The position numbers were made by a program, and so were the translations under genes. A stretch of DNA of 64,000 bases from Coleophoma eucalyptorum (lineage: Eukaryota > Ascomycota > Leotiomycetes > Helotiales > Dermateaceae), in contig JALRME010000013.1 of the NCBI GenBank assembly GCA_026120035.1, forward strand, positions 186,001 to 250,000, given 5' to 3'. The notes beneath the pieces were generated by a model, which saw nothing but the letters and a program-made list of their open reading frames with translations, was not told the origin of the DNA and made no database searches. Positions 11,057 to 22,440 of this stretch are shown in pieces (position 1 is the stretch's first letter; the number at the start of each line of letters is the position of its first letter).

Positions 11057-11603
11057 ACAAGCAAGCACGCGGGATGGTGCGGGTGCGGCCCATCGTGCAC
11101 CGTTGACCGCACAGACGAAAAGTGGTTTTAACAGCTGTTGAATAGTCGAATGCCGTCGCGGCGGTCCTATTGGAGGCGTGGGAAGGGTTTGAGGCCCCTC
11201 GATCGGCGTTAAGTTGACTTTTGCATCGGCCCCTGGGCTAGGCGCGGGAGCTAGCACCAGGCCGGAATGATTTCGTGCAAGTTTTCCCAGCAACGTCATG
11301 TTGGGCAAGGAACAGCCTTATCATTTTTTCTCGCTGCCCCTCCACAATTCCCCATGACAGATTGCCCGAACTGCCTCGAAGCCCGAGGACTTTTCCAGCT
11401 GTCATCGAACATGGGCTTCTAGCCAATCGTCGGCCCTTCTAAGAAGCTTCCCCCTTCCGCATGAAGCGGCTATGATGTACCAGCGTCGGGTCTGAGCCTG
11501 CAAGTTTAGATGGATCTGTGGAAAGTATTTACCAGTTTGCTTAGCAATAGAACCTTTCTCGAGTCAGGCTTGCTGGTGATGAAGAACCCAGGTAGGCATA
11601 CAA

Positions 11604-11617
11604 CATATATATATATG
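11604..11617 (+). promoter_or_regulatory. Probable TATA element of the alcohol dehydrogenase gene
   Basis: A CATATATATATATG stretch lies about 145 bp upstream of the ATG at 11760 and is followed by a C/T- and CA-rich leader. This spacing fits a TATA box with a leader of roughly 60-110 nt. Confidence 0.4.
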
Positions 11618-11759
11618 GGTGTGTGTGAGCCAGAGTAGGTCCCGTTTTTCTATTCCACACTCTCGTCGCATCTTCCAAGTTCCAAGTTCAACCTCAGCCG
11701 GACCTTCTATAAAAAGCCACCACTTCCCACCACCAAAAAACCCTCCCACCGACTTAACA

Positions 11760-12866
11760 ATGGTTGAATACACTGTCTTCAAGGGATCGAAATCCGGAGC
11801 TATCGTCAAGTCAACCGCTACCAGAGAAATCAAGCCAGATGAAGTTCTTATCAAGGTCACGCACTCAGGTTTGTGCGGAACCGATGAGCACTACAAGCAC
11901 GCAGACATGGGCCTTGGCCACGAAGGAGCGGGTGTGGTGGAGGTAAGTCCATGACGCATTCCTTTTTCCAAGTATCATACTGACGTCTTCTCAGCAACTC
12001 GGCTCTGCAGTTACAACCCTCGCAAAGGGTGACTCCGTCGGCTGGGGATACCTGCACTCATCGTGCAAGCACTGCAAACAATGCCTAATTGGCAAGGACA
12101 CTCTCTGCACTGAGCGTCAACTGTACGGATACCACAACTTGGACCAGGGTTCTTTCTCCCACTACGGTGTCTGGAAGGCCGACTTCGTTTTCAAGATCCC
12201 CGACTCCATTCCCCGCGAGTTCGCTGCTCCTCTCATGTGCGGTGGTGCCACCGTTTTCGCTGCTTTGAACAACCACGGAGCCAAGTCCACTGACCGTGTT
12301 GGTGTTATCGGTATTGGTGGTCTCGGACATCTCGCCATTCAATTCGCTGCCAAGATGGGAATGGAGGTTGTTGTCTTCTCTGGAACCGACTCCAAGAAGG
12401 AGGAGGCCATGTCTCTTGGCGCTAGCGAGTTCTACGTCACCCGTGGCAAGGACGGACCAGTTGATCTCAAGATCGGTGCCGGTGTTGACCACCTTATTGT
12501 CACCACCAGCTTCAACCCAGACTGGAACCAATACCTCCCAGCTATGGCCCCCGGCTGCACTGTCTACCCATTGACTGTCACTGACGGAAACTTTGAGATT
12601 CCTCAAATGGGCATGATTGCTGGAGAGATCCGCATCCAAGGTTCTCTTGTCGCTGCCCGCCAGGTTCACCGTGATGTAAGTTCCTACTGATAACTACGGG
12701 GATTGAACAATTGCTAATAAAACTTTTACAGATGTTGACCTTCGCTGCCCACCACCAAATCAGACCCATGATCGAGCAGTTCCCCATGACCGAGGCTGGT
12801 ATCACTGAGGCAATGAAGAAATTGGCTGATGGCAAGATGAGATACAGAGGTGTTGTTGTTGTCTAA
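11760..12866 (+). CDS. Zinc-dependent alcohol dehydrogenase, MDR superfamily (CAD-like)
   Basis: Medium-chain NAD(P)H-dependent oxidoreductase interconverting alcohols and aldehydes; the substrate cannot be read from sequence. Exons are 11760-11942, 11995-12675 and 12732-12866 (introns 52 and 56 nt), giving 332 aa. Catalytic-zinc ligands are visible: Cys39 in 'SGLCGTDEHYKH', the GHE pair His54-Glu55, and a later Cys in 'LMCGGATVFAAL'. The structural-zinc lobe has Cys85, Cys88, Cys91 and Cys99 with classic 3-3-8 spacing. The Rossmann motif is 'VGVIGIGGLGHLAIQFAAKM'. The protein is about 20 residues shorter than typical family members because the stretch between the first catalytic Cys and GHE is short. 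A TATA-like element and C-ending codon preference suggest good expression. Confidence 0.9.
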
Positions 12867-14586
12867 TCACTGTGCAACAGAATGAGTTATTGGGACATGT
12901 CTTATGAATTCGAGCGGTATTCAAAAACGGCGTAAATAGAAGGCGGGTATACAGGCATAGAATTTTTTTGGAGCTATAAGGATGATATTTCCTAGGCTCT
13001 TCGGTATAGAGACAAATGTAACAACGTTCCAACTTTACTTTGAGTTCCCCATCAAGAACCCATAAACACCCCCAAGGCCTCATTCTCTTTATCACCGACC
13101 GGTTTCAATAAGACCCTTACAATCCACATGGCACATTCTCCATCCTCATACCTCAAATCCCGCCAGAACAAGCATCAAGGCCACACGCTCAGACTGCGGA
13201 TCACCGACCAGAGAACAAATAGCTCCGAAGCAGGACTCGTTGCCCCGGAGAATCCGATCCAGTACCCACAAGTTACGGTGTGAGGTAGGAACCGTAAATA
13301 CAGAAACGTAGCAGTTATGCTCCACTCTTGATGCTACTGCCGCACTGCGATGGAGCAACTGTGTCTGTCTGCCTGCGGCAGTTCAGGGAGGGGAAGGGAG
13401 AGCTTGGTCTAGATTTTGGTGGAGGCGCGGTGAAAGTGGTCTGTTATGAAGATGATGCTGACGAAGGATGGAGAAGGGGAAGGGGGCAGGTTGTGTTAGG
13501 TATGAAGCAGGAAAGCCAAGATCGGAAAATACCGACGGTGAGAGAGGGACAATTGAATCGAGTTGAGTTGAGAGTGAGTGAGTGTTTCTCGGTATACTCC
13601 TGAACTCGCTCGGTCGGTCGCTTAATGTCCCTTTGTTTTTGTACTATTCAAGCAACCCACCCGCATAAAACGCCGGGAATTGAAAAACAGCCCAACACCG
13701 TTTCTTTCATCGACTTCTCTTGTGTGTTTTTGTTACTTCCCAGATTTTCTTTTTTTTTTGGTTTTTTTTTTTGGTTTTCTTCTCGTATTCAGCTCTCGCA
13801 GATTCTCCGTTGAACTTTCTCCCTAAGCTAGCCAAACCTTGAAGGGAACAGTGGCCGGAAGCGCGGATTTTGTTTGCACTAGTCATGACGGTCAGTATGG
13901 ATGGTTCTTTTCGCGCCAAGTCGGGGCTAAACTTTGGTAAGGACAGGCAAGCTTAGCTTATCCGCTGCATCCATCCATTTGAGACGCTGAGGAGTCGCTG
14001 AGGAGTCGCTATCACTGTTTTGGATAATTAAATGTTGCTGTTGAATTAGAGGCTAGAATTTATACAGATATACTATCAAATATGATTGTAGGTCAGGAAT
14101 CTTGAGGCGATGCTTCATTCTTGAGTCACGACACTGATTGTCCAGAGTTCGGATGGCAGATTAAATTTGAATCTCGAATTAGTCTATCTAGCATTCATGT
14201 CATCACGTGATACCACACTGCACGCACCCACAATGTCATACTTTCTTAACTTCAAGCTTGCTTCATCTTGTAGTCAAATCTCTCTGATCTGGCTACGTGA
14301 TTCCGCTCAAGAATTACTTGCATTATATCGGATACCCGTTAATTCATAGACTGAAAACCTCAGTCTGGAGACAAAACATGTAGCCCAGTATACTTGTGGA
14401 TATACCGTCAAATGCGCTTGTTGCTCTATCGTTGAATGCTTCCAAAAAAAAGTCCGAGTCAAGCGGACAGAAAAATCAGGATGCTATACACCGTTCTGCT
14501 GGTAGAATGGTGTGGGTATTGAGAACCTTCGAGGATGTTCGAAAGTCAGAGAGAAAAATCTTTCGTTAGAGCAAAAGTCCGTAGGC
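12867..14586. other. Long convergent intergenic region
   Basis: These 1.7 kb lie between the 3' ends of the alcohol dehydrogenase and DUF4588 genes. There is a T-rich tract at about 13747-13775 and a short direct repeat GAGGAGTCGCT (about 13989-14010). Several 60-90-codon open frames are motif-free. Nothing more can be supported. Confidence 0.5.
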
Positions 14587-15408
14587 TCAAGCATATCGGC
14601 CCCGCTTCGCATTTCCACCCCCACCAAAACCATCTTTGGGCCCTAGATTTCCAATGTCGAAAAAGTCGCCCAGATTGATTTTACGCTTCTGTCCTGCTCC
14701 TCTGCCTATTGTTCCTGAGCTTCTCGTGTTCCGGGAATTGTTGTGCCGTGGGTTTCCCCGTGATTGTCGCGTGATCGTGATGCCTGGTGCTGAGTTGGCT
14801 GCATGTGATGTTGCATCATGCCCTTGCCCTCGACTATTATCGGACAGATCCAGATTTGAGAGGCCCATATCTGCATCTTGAGGATAGGCATGTGAAGATC
14901 GGAAGGTGAAATTTCCTTGAGGAGGGACCATGTTCGTGACGTGTTCGCTTTCTGGTATCGTTGGTGGGGCAGATTCCATTCGGACTGGAGATGCTGTCCT
15001 CGCTGTTCTCGTAGAATTTGATGCTCGTGTTGCACTGTTCGATCTCTGGACCACGGGGGACGATGCACGCTCAACCGGAATCTTCTCTACGATCTCATCG
15101 TCACTCTCCGTAGGCACAGAGTCCCGACCGTCTAGTCTTTCCGTGGCCCATCGTCTGATCCTCCAGCCCTCTCCATCACTCAAGCCAATATTTTCTTTAT
15201 CCAAAAATGCCAAAAGATCGTCCAAGGCGTCTTGGTATCCTTCCGACCGTGCCCTCCCTTGATCTGCAGCTGCTGTCTTGTAGAGTTTGGTGACGGATAG
15301 AGCTGCTGCTTTGAATGCTTGTAGAAGCTGCTCAGGCGGCTCGCTGGGTTGGTTCTTCGAAGGAGATGTGCCGGGAAGGGATGTGTTCAAGCTTCGCATG
15401 GAATCCAT
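14587..15408 (-). CDS. HAPSTR1-like / DUF4588 domain protein
   Basis: A single exon of 273 residues. Residues 23-90 form a helical block: 'PPEQLLQAFKAAALSVTKLY', 'GYQDALDDLLAFLDKENIGL' and 'WRIRRWATERLDGRD'. This resembles the DUF4588 domain, whose animal member HAPSTR1/TAPR1 (C16orf72) buffers stress signalling with the ubiquitin ligase HUWE1. The rest is disordered: Ser/Thr-rich with SP and TP sites, then Asn/Arg/Gly-rich, ending in 'RKINLGDFFDIGNLGP' and a basic 'KRGRYA' tail that could act in nuclear targeting. On the minus strand a CAG acceptor 35 nt upstream of the ATG suggests a 5'-leader intron. The family call rests on the helical block only. It is divergent from ISWI with 552 bp between. 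Confidence 0.72.
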   Translation of the reverse strand: MDSMRSLNTSLPGTSPSKNQPSEPPEQLLQAFKAAALSVTKLYKTAAADQGRARSEGYQDALDDLLAFLDKENIGLSDGEGWRIRRWATERLDGRDSVPTESDDEIVEKIPVERASSPVVQRSNSATRASNSTRTARTASPVRMESAPPTIPESEHVTNMVPPQGNFTFRSSHAYPQDADMGLSNLDLSDNSRGQGHDATSHAANSAPGITITRQSRGNPRHNNSRNTRSSGTIGRGAGQKRKINLGDFFDIGNLGPKDGFGGGGNAKRGRYA

Positions 15409-15960
15409 ACTCGTTGTGTGTTATGCGCGGATGTGTACTACTGCGGAGGGGAAGGTTAGCTCCATCTATTGATACAGCTCCCTTGCACTGATGGAAGTGT
15501 GAAGGACTGGGGGCCTTACTAGATAGAAAGGAAGATATATTGGTAACTCTGTTCACAAGGGAGGTCGAGAATACGCGGCCTTCGATCCAAGTCTGGGAAT
15601 CGTCAGGTGTTGTCTTTGTCTTTGGTGTTCTAATGAGTCTGAGAAACAAGCGGCCGTATGATGTTTCTCATTGTCTGAAAGCCGATAAAGACCCGCTTAG
15701 TCAGAAATTTCGTCTTTAAGCAGGTAGGCGAGGCTCTAGCGCCATCAGGCGCGTCTTGTTCTCAAGAAATGCGTGGAGAAGGACCTCCAATCTCTACCTC
15801 CTCCTAAAACCCAACTACCCATCAACAGCTTCAACACGCCCAGGTCTCTTCATTTCCAACGCGACCTGTGCATCAAAGTCGGCGATCGTCTCACCATCAC
15901 AAGCCGCATAGGAGTAGTTACAAACCTATTCACCCCGTCAAGGGTTGGGAACTTTTGAGG
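15409..15960. promoter_or_regulatory. Divergent promoter region of the DUF4588 gene and ISWI
   Basis: 552 bp. On the minus strand, GTAAGG (around 15515) and CTCCGCAG (around 15444) could bound a 5'-UTR intron of the DUF4588 gene. A GCGGCCG block sits near 15650. No factor site is assigned. Confidence 0.35.
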
Positions 15961-18900
15961 ATGGCTCCTACACGTTCTAGTCGCGCAAGTGGCGTCGATA
16001 CAGATACGTCAATGGCCGACATTTCAGAGATAAGACAGCTTCCTGTTGATCCAATGGTACGCCAATTAAACATTTTATTGTCCCAATTACGCGTTCAGTG
16101 CATAGGCATACGTCTTTGGCATTGAAATTAAGGACTCCGAAGTTAACATTGATATCCAGGATGTCGATGAGACCCCAGACTACACCGAAGATTCAGACAC
16201 GAACCCAAATACAACTGCAAGTAGTGTTGCAGGCGAGCCGGTTGACGGCCGAAAACGAAGATCAGAAGCAACTCAGCTACGGAGGAGCGTCTTTGGCAAG
16301 AAGCATGACCGCCTGGGAGAGTCAAAGGTAGGATACGCATCTCCAAGCGTGTTTCTGGTAGTGCGGTTACTGATTTTTAATACTTAATAGGAAGATGACT
16401 CCATTAGACGTTTTCGTTACCTCTTGGGACTAACCGACCTGTTCCGTCATTTCATCGACACGAATCCAAACCCGCGCATCAAAGAGATCATGCATGAGAT
16501 TGATCGCCAGAATGAGGAGGCAGAGAAGGGCAAGAAGTCCCGTGATAGAGCCGGAGGTGCTGCAGCTGAGAGACGCCGAAGGACTGAAGCAGAAGAGGAT
16601 GCTGAGCTTTTAAAGGATGAGAAAGCCGGAGGTTCTGCGGAGACGGTTTTCCGAGAATCGCCAGGATTTATCAACGGTACTATGCGTGACTACCAGGTTG
16701 CAGGCCTTAATTGGCTCATCTCACTCCATGAGAATGGTATTTCTGGTATTTTGGCAGATGAGATGGGTCTTGGAAAGACGCTACAAACCATTTCATTCCT
16801 CGGCTACCTCAGACATATCATGGATATTACAGGCCCGCATCTTGTCGTCGTACCAAAGTCTACTTTGGACAACTGGAAGAGAGAGTTTAATAACTGGACT
16901 CCTGAGGTCAACGTTTTGGTGCTTCAAGGTGCCAAGGAGGAACGTAACAATCTGATTAATGAGCGTCTTGTGGATGAGAAGTTTGATGTCTGCATTACGA
17001 GTTACGAAATGATTTTGCGCGAAAAATCCCACTTGAAGAAGTTCGCATGGGAGTATATCATCATTGACGAGGTACGTTTCAACCCACCTTTTCCCAGCGT
17101 GCTACTAACAGTCCCAAGGCGCACCGTATCAAGAACGAGGAATCATCCCTTGCACAAGTTATCCGCGTGTTCAATTCTCGAAATCGTCTTCTGATTACAG
17201 GAACCCCTCTCCAAAACAATCTTCACGAGCTCTGGGCGCTGCTCAACTTCTTACTTCCTGATGTATTTGGTGAAGCAGAAGCTTTCGACCAGTGGTTTTC
17301 TGGTCAAGGCGAAGACCAAGATACAGTCGTACAGCAACTCCACCGAGTTCTCAGACCGTTCTTGCTTCGACGTGTAAAGGCCGATGTCGAGAAGAGTCTG
17401 CTACCCAAAAAGGAGGTCAACTTATACATTGGAATGTCAGACATGCAAGTCAAATGGTATAAGAAGATTCTGGAGAAAGATATCGATGCTGTCAACGGAG
17501 CTGGTGGAAAGCGCGAGTCCAAGACTCGACTTCTGAACATCGTCATGCAGCTTCGAAAGTGTTGTAACCACCCTTACTTATTCGAAGGTGCCGAGCCAGG
17601 ACCTCCCTACACAACCGATGAGCATCTTGTCGTCAATGCTGGAAAGATGGTCATGCTCGACAAACTCTTGGTCCGCATGAAAAAGCAGGGAAGTCGTGTT
17701 CTGATCTTCTCCCAGATGAGTCGATTGTTGGATATCCTTGAGGATTACTGTGTGTTCCGCGAGTTCAAATATTGTAGAATCGATGGTGGTACTGCTCACG
17801 AGGACCGTATCGCAGCTATTGACGATTACAATAAGGAGGGCTCGGAGAAGTTCATCTTCCTTCTCACAACCCGTGCCGGTGGTCTTGGTATCAACTTGAC
17901 CAGTGCAGATATTGTTGTGCTTTATGACAGTGATTGGAATCCTCAGGCGGATTTGCAAGCAATGGACCGAGCACATAGAATCGGCCAAAAGAAACAAGTC
18001 GTTGTGTACAGATTTGTTACGGAGAATGCTATTGAGGAGAAGGTTTTGGAGCGTGCCGCCCAAAAGCTTCGTCTCGATCAACTTGTTATTCAACAGGGTC
18101 GTGCTCAGATTGCAGCGAAAGCTGCTGCCAACAAGGATGAATTGCTCAACATGATTCAACACGGAGCTGAAAAGGTCTTCCAGACCAACGGGCCCACTGG
18201 AACGCTTGCTGAAAAGGGTGCTGATTTGAATGACGACGATATTGATGAAATTCTCAAGCACGGAGAGAAGCGTACGGCGGAGCTGAATGCTAGATATGAC
18301 CAACTTGGTATCGATGATCTTCAAAAGTTTACCTCGGAGTCCGCATACGAGTGGAACGGCCAAGATTTCACCAACAAGAAGAAGGAAATCGGGATCAACT
18401 GGATCAACCCAGCCAAGCGCGAGCGTAAGGAGCAATCTTATTCCATGGATAAGTACTACAAGCAAGCCTTGTCAACTGGTGGGCGTGTAGCAGACACCAA
18501 ACCAAAAGCTCCTCGGGCTCCCAAGCAAGTCACGGTCCATGACTACCAATTCTTCCCTCCTATGCTTCGCGATCTGCAGGATAGAGAGACTGCTTATCAC
18601 CGCAAGGAGATTGGCTACAAGGTACCACTCGGTGAAGGAGGAGACGAAGACTTGTCAGAACGTGAGGCCGAACGTGCCTTGGACCAAGAAGAAATCGACA
18701 ATGCTACTCCTCTTACAGAAGAGGAACAGGAGGAGAAACAACGTCTTTCTAGCCAAGGATTCGCCGACTGGAATCGTAGAGACTTCCAACAATTCGTCAA
18801 TGGTTCTGCCAAGTACGGCCGCAAGGAGTATGATCAAATTGCCGACGAAGTCGATAGCAAAGAGCCTGATGAGATCAAAGCATACGCTAAGGTTTTCTGG

Positions 18901-19591
18901 GCCAGATATACTGAAATTGCTGACTATTCCAAATACATCAGTCTGATCGAAGCTGGCGAGGAGAAGACCCGCAAGATCGAGCACCAGCGGAAGATGTTGA
19001 GGAAGAAGATGCAACAATACCGAGTCCCTCTCCAACAGCTCAAAATCAATTACTCTGTTTCAACCACAAACAAGAAGGTCTATACTGAGGAGGAAGATCG
19101 GTTCTTGCTTGTTCTTTTGGATAGATTTGGCGTTGATAGTGAAGGAATCTTCGAGCGAATCCGTGATGAGATCCGAGAGAGTCCGCTATTCCGTTTTGAT
19201 TGGTTCTTTTTGAGCCGAACACCTATTGAGATCAGCAGAAGATGTACGACTCTGCTGACCACTGTTGCTCGAGAGTTCGAAGATCCGTCAGCCAAGGGTA
19301 CCAATGGCACCAACGGCAAAGGCAAGAGAGAACCCGATGATGATGAGAATGACGAAGATAGCGTACTTGGCATGGCACCAACAAAGAAGAAGGCAAAGAA
19401 TGGTGTCAAGGTACGTGTTCTGCCCATACTGATACTCAGCCTCAGCAAACGCTAATTATTCGCAGAACAAAGCCATTGATAGCATCAAGTCTGGAGCCGC
19501 AAGCAAAGCCGCCTCCCCGTCATCTCGTGCTTCAAGTGTCAAGTCTGAATCACCTGCTCCAAAGAGTAAGACACGGGGAAGAAAAAAGTAG
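15961..19591 (+). CDS. isw: ISWI chromatin-remodelling ATPase
   Basis: SNF2-family motor that slides and spaces nucleosomes. Five exons: 15961-16056, 16106-16327, 16391-17071, 17119-19410 and 19466-19591, all joining in phase 0, encode 1138 aa. An AutoN-like region precedes the ATPase. The SNF2 ATPase starts near residue 200 ('[20 protein letters not shown]') with Walker A 'DEMGLGKT' at 229-236 and 'IIIDE|AH' as the DEAH box; intron 3 falls between the Glu and Ala codons. The helicase-C lobe holds '[20 protein letters not shown]' and '[13 protein letters not shown]'. The C-terminus has the diagnostic HAND ('[13 protein letters not shown]'), SANT ('[20 protein letters not shown]') and SLIDE ('[18 protein letters not shown]') modules and a short Lys/Ser tail encoded by the last exon. 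HAND-SANT-SLIDE separates it from CHD and Swi2. No damage seen. Confidence 0.96.
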
Positions 19592-20974
19592 GTATCTTTT
19601 GTCTGATTAGTATTACGATGGTTTGTTTGCAATGGTCTTGCACTTTTGTACGGTTTACAAACTCTGGAGGGGATATCAGGGGCGTAAAGTGGATCTATCA
19701 ATCACTGCACGGCGTTACTAGAAAGTTTATGGGCATTTCCTACAGGAGGAAAGCGATGATATCTATACAAGGGGAGAAAGACAATTGTGAAGGTGCTTGT
19801 AGCCTAGCCAGTTGAAAGAATAAAAGATGTTAGACTATACTGCGGTACGCTATTCTCCAACGCTGTCGGCTATTGAAGCCCCTATTCTACACGGTTGATA
19901 TCATTGGCCTGGTTTGCTTTAGCTTCAACGACTTCGGCTAACAGGGGTTTGTTCTGGCCCAACTTCGTCGATGTTGAATGTCGCTCTCATGACACTGCTG
20001 AACCACTTACAAACAAAACTGCAGGTATGTGACTACATGCCTACCGAAGGGTGGTTGCTAGAGGACTTTTGTCACGCCATTCTATTGCTATTCTCAATTG
20101 TGGATGGTAGCCCTGACCATTTGAATCCCTCGTCACAACCTCACAACCTCACTGCTTCATCGGTCATGGCTTTGGCTCTACCTCCAGGCAATCCTCGTGC
20201 CTATGATTTTTGCTTTTACTCGATGGGCTGTGCTTTGGAATGCTTGCCTGCCGCGATTGCTATCATGAAGAGAACTTCCGGGGAGGTACTCGGGTGGATT
20301 TTGGTGTGCCTTTTTCGAGGGTTGCTGATATAAGCTAAAGAAGAGGATCGTGCTGCGGGAAAAGAATTTGGACGTGGGGGGTGGGCGGAGTGGGTTGGTT
20401 CTGGAGTTTTTTTGTTAAGAGTGAGGTTATTGTCGTTGGCTGTAAGAGAGATAGAGTGAAGCAGCATGGGGTGCTGGGTGATGAGTAGTCTCTCGTACGG
20501 TAGGTGTGGCCATTCACAGTATGTAGAAGTCTCAGTCCCTTTTATCAAGAGTTTGGGAAGATGAGTGTTATTGAACAAGATCAGTAAGCCACCCACAGTC
20601 CTCTTTTTATGTGAATTTATCCTGATGCAAACAGGAAAGAAAAAAACAGACCTGTCTAGCTACATGCTCCAGCGCAGATATGAGAGTCAAAAAACAAGAC
20701 GATCCCGCTATGCTCGCTGCCATGTTAAGCCTTTTGATGTGTTATTGTATCAACATCCATACCATGCATTATACTACCAAGCAAGTAGTGACATCGGACG
20801 AAGATATCCTTTTTGTTCAGATGAAAGAGGAAAATCAAGCCGATGTCAGAAAACGAAAATAAAATGACCGCTACATATGTAGCTGATCGTCAAAGTAGAG
20901 TACTGTGTACGAGGTAGTGTCCAGAGGCCTTACAGTGTGCTGTCATGGTCAAGCCTGTCTATACAAATCTCTAT
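19592..20974. other. Convergent intergenic region
   Basis: 1.4 kb between the 3' ends of ISWI and the CCCH zinc-finger gene. An open frame of 120 codons (19971-20333) has no motif and is matched by an equally long antisense frame; I do not call a gene. Confidence 0.5.
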
Positions 20975-22440
20975 TCAAAGCCTCGCTCCGGCCTCTGAGT
21001 CATTATCGTCCTCATCCTCCATGGAGCCTAGCATGGCGTAGGGATTGTTGTTGCTTCGAGCTGGAGGTGCAACTTCTTCATGGCGAGTAGGGCGAGCAAC
21101 GGGACCGTAGTTGTTGCGCGCTGTGTTTTGCAAGTCAGTACTTGGAAATGAGATGAGGGATAGAGAGACTTGCCAGAACGGCCACTGCCAATGCTATTGT
21201 CATTGCTGCTTCCACCTGGAGCTCTGACACGCCAATCACCACCGTTGCCAACACGAGCTGGGCCTGCAAGCTGGATAGCAGTACGACGAGCAGGAATGAC
21301 TGGCTGTGGAGGTGCAACGGCAGGTGGGAGAGCACGAGCAGACAGGTCTGCACCAGAATGGATCTTGAGATCTCGAGCTCGCTTAAACCAGGTTGGCAAG
21401 CCGTTCAAACCCAAAGACAACTGTGTGGTCTTATCGAATGGCATCTCATGCTTGTAGCGACAGCCGCGCTGTGTGAAGGCACATGTTCCCTCGTGAACCC
21501 ATTTGTCGCAGTATATCTTCTCCTTCTGACCGGTTGGAGCTGGCTCAGCGGCGCGTCCTGTGACGGCTGAGTTGGCGACGATCATGTCAATGGCGGCCTG
21601 GAATTGACTTGCTGGGATGGCGGCACGGTCAGCTGTTCCTGGAACATTGGGATCGAAGATGGGGAAGTTCATGGCCAGCTTGGAGATTTGTTAGTAAAGT
21701 TTCATCAGGAGAAGTCAGGGAACTCACGGTTCGTGGGATAAGGGGAACGTCATTTGGGTGATAGGTTGCTGGTGCGGGGCCTCGAGGGTCTGGTAAGATC
21801 ATCATTCCCTCAGCTGGGGAGTACATTGGGATTCCAGAGCCAGATGGCAACTGATCAGCTGGGATCAACATGGTGAACTTTCCATTGCCGCGGTGAATAC
21901 CATAGCAGAAGCCTGCAGCAACTTGGCCAGCAGTTGGGAAGACTGGTCCTGGCTTGACTTTGTCAACTGGGATACCATCGTTGATCATAGGACCGCTCGT
22001 AAGAGGGTTATAGGGTGGGAAAGGGTGAATGACAGGAATTTCAGAAGTTGAAGAGCTTCCACCAGCGCGAGGATGGATTCCACCCTGAGCCGACCACTCT
22101 CTGGCAGGGGTTGGAGTGATTGGGAAGTTCTGGTTAGAGTAGCCGGCAGAAGTTGGTGAATCGTAGGCAGAGTTGCCACAACCAGGCTGGGCAGTAGCTT
22201 TCATACCAGGTCCAATGGTGATTGAGCAACGAGCATTGTCGTTGGAAGAGCCAGTACCCATGGATGAGTATGGGCTGACAGGCGGTGTGGCACTATCCTC
22301 CTGAAGATACGGGGATCTAGCAAGAGCTGGTTGGGTTGTTCTGGCAGAGCCCGAGTTTGGTTCTTGATTTCTGCAGTTAGACACATTTCCAGGGAAAGGT
22401 GTTGGGAATACTCACGGAACGATCTGAATGAGCTCGTCAT
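20975..22440 (-). CDS. CCCH-type zinc finger protein
   Basis: Four exons on the minus strand: 22440 to about 22416, about 22362-21728, 21678-21174 and 21120-20975, giving about 436 aa. A single CCCH finger lies past the middle: 'IYCDKWVHEGTCAFTQRGCR' then 'YKHEMP', i.e. C-x8-C-x6-C-x3-H, a fold that usually binds single-stranded RNA. Before it are a Ser/Pro/Gly-rich disordered half and a block 'AAGFCYGIHRGNGKFTMLIP'; after it 'LSLGLNGLPTWFKRARDL'. The last intron (21173-21121) has a GC donor (G|GCAAGT); joining it gives a sensible acidic C-terminus 'YAMLGSMEDEDDNDSEAG'. Reading through the GC site instead yields a different tail, so the GC-AG splice is preferred. The first intron is ambiguous: GTGAGT (22415) with an AAG acceptor, or GTATTC (22411) with CAG, both in frame (436 or 440 aa). 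RNA regulation is an inference. Confidence 0.78.

Larger units (their letters stand above)
10402..11759. other. Intergenic region with assembly gap and satellite
   Basis: This separates rrp4 from the alcohol dehydrogenase gene. It contains 98 N bases (10852-10949) followed directly by the 8-bp repeat. Open frames crossing the Ns are artefacts of the repeat. The last 200 bp are the alcohol dehydrogenase promoter and 5' leader. Confidence 0.7.

Noticed and set aside
10658..11308. Long open frames through the N gap and AGAGGCAG repeat
   Set aside because: An 8-bp repeat reads open in several frames and the Ns add untranslated X; no protein evidence.
19971..20333. 120-codon open frame between ISWI and the CCCH gene
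   Set aside because: No motif, and an equally long frame on the other strand overlaps it.
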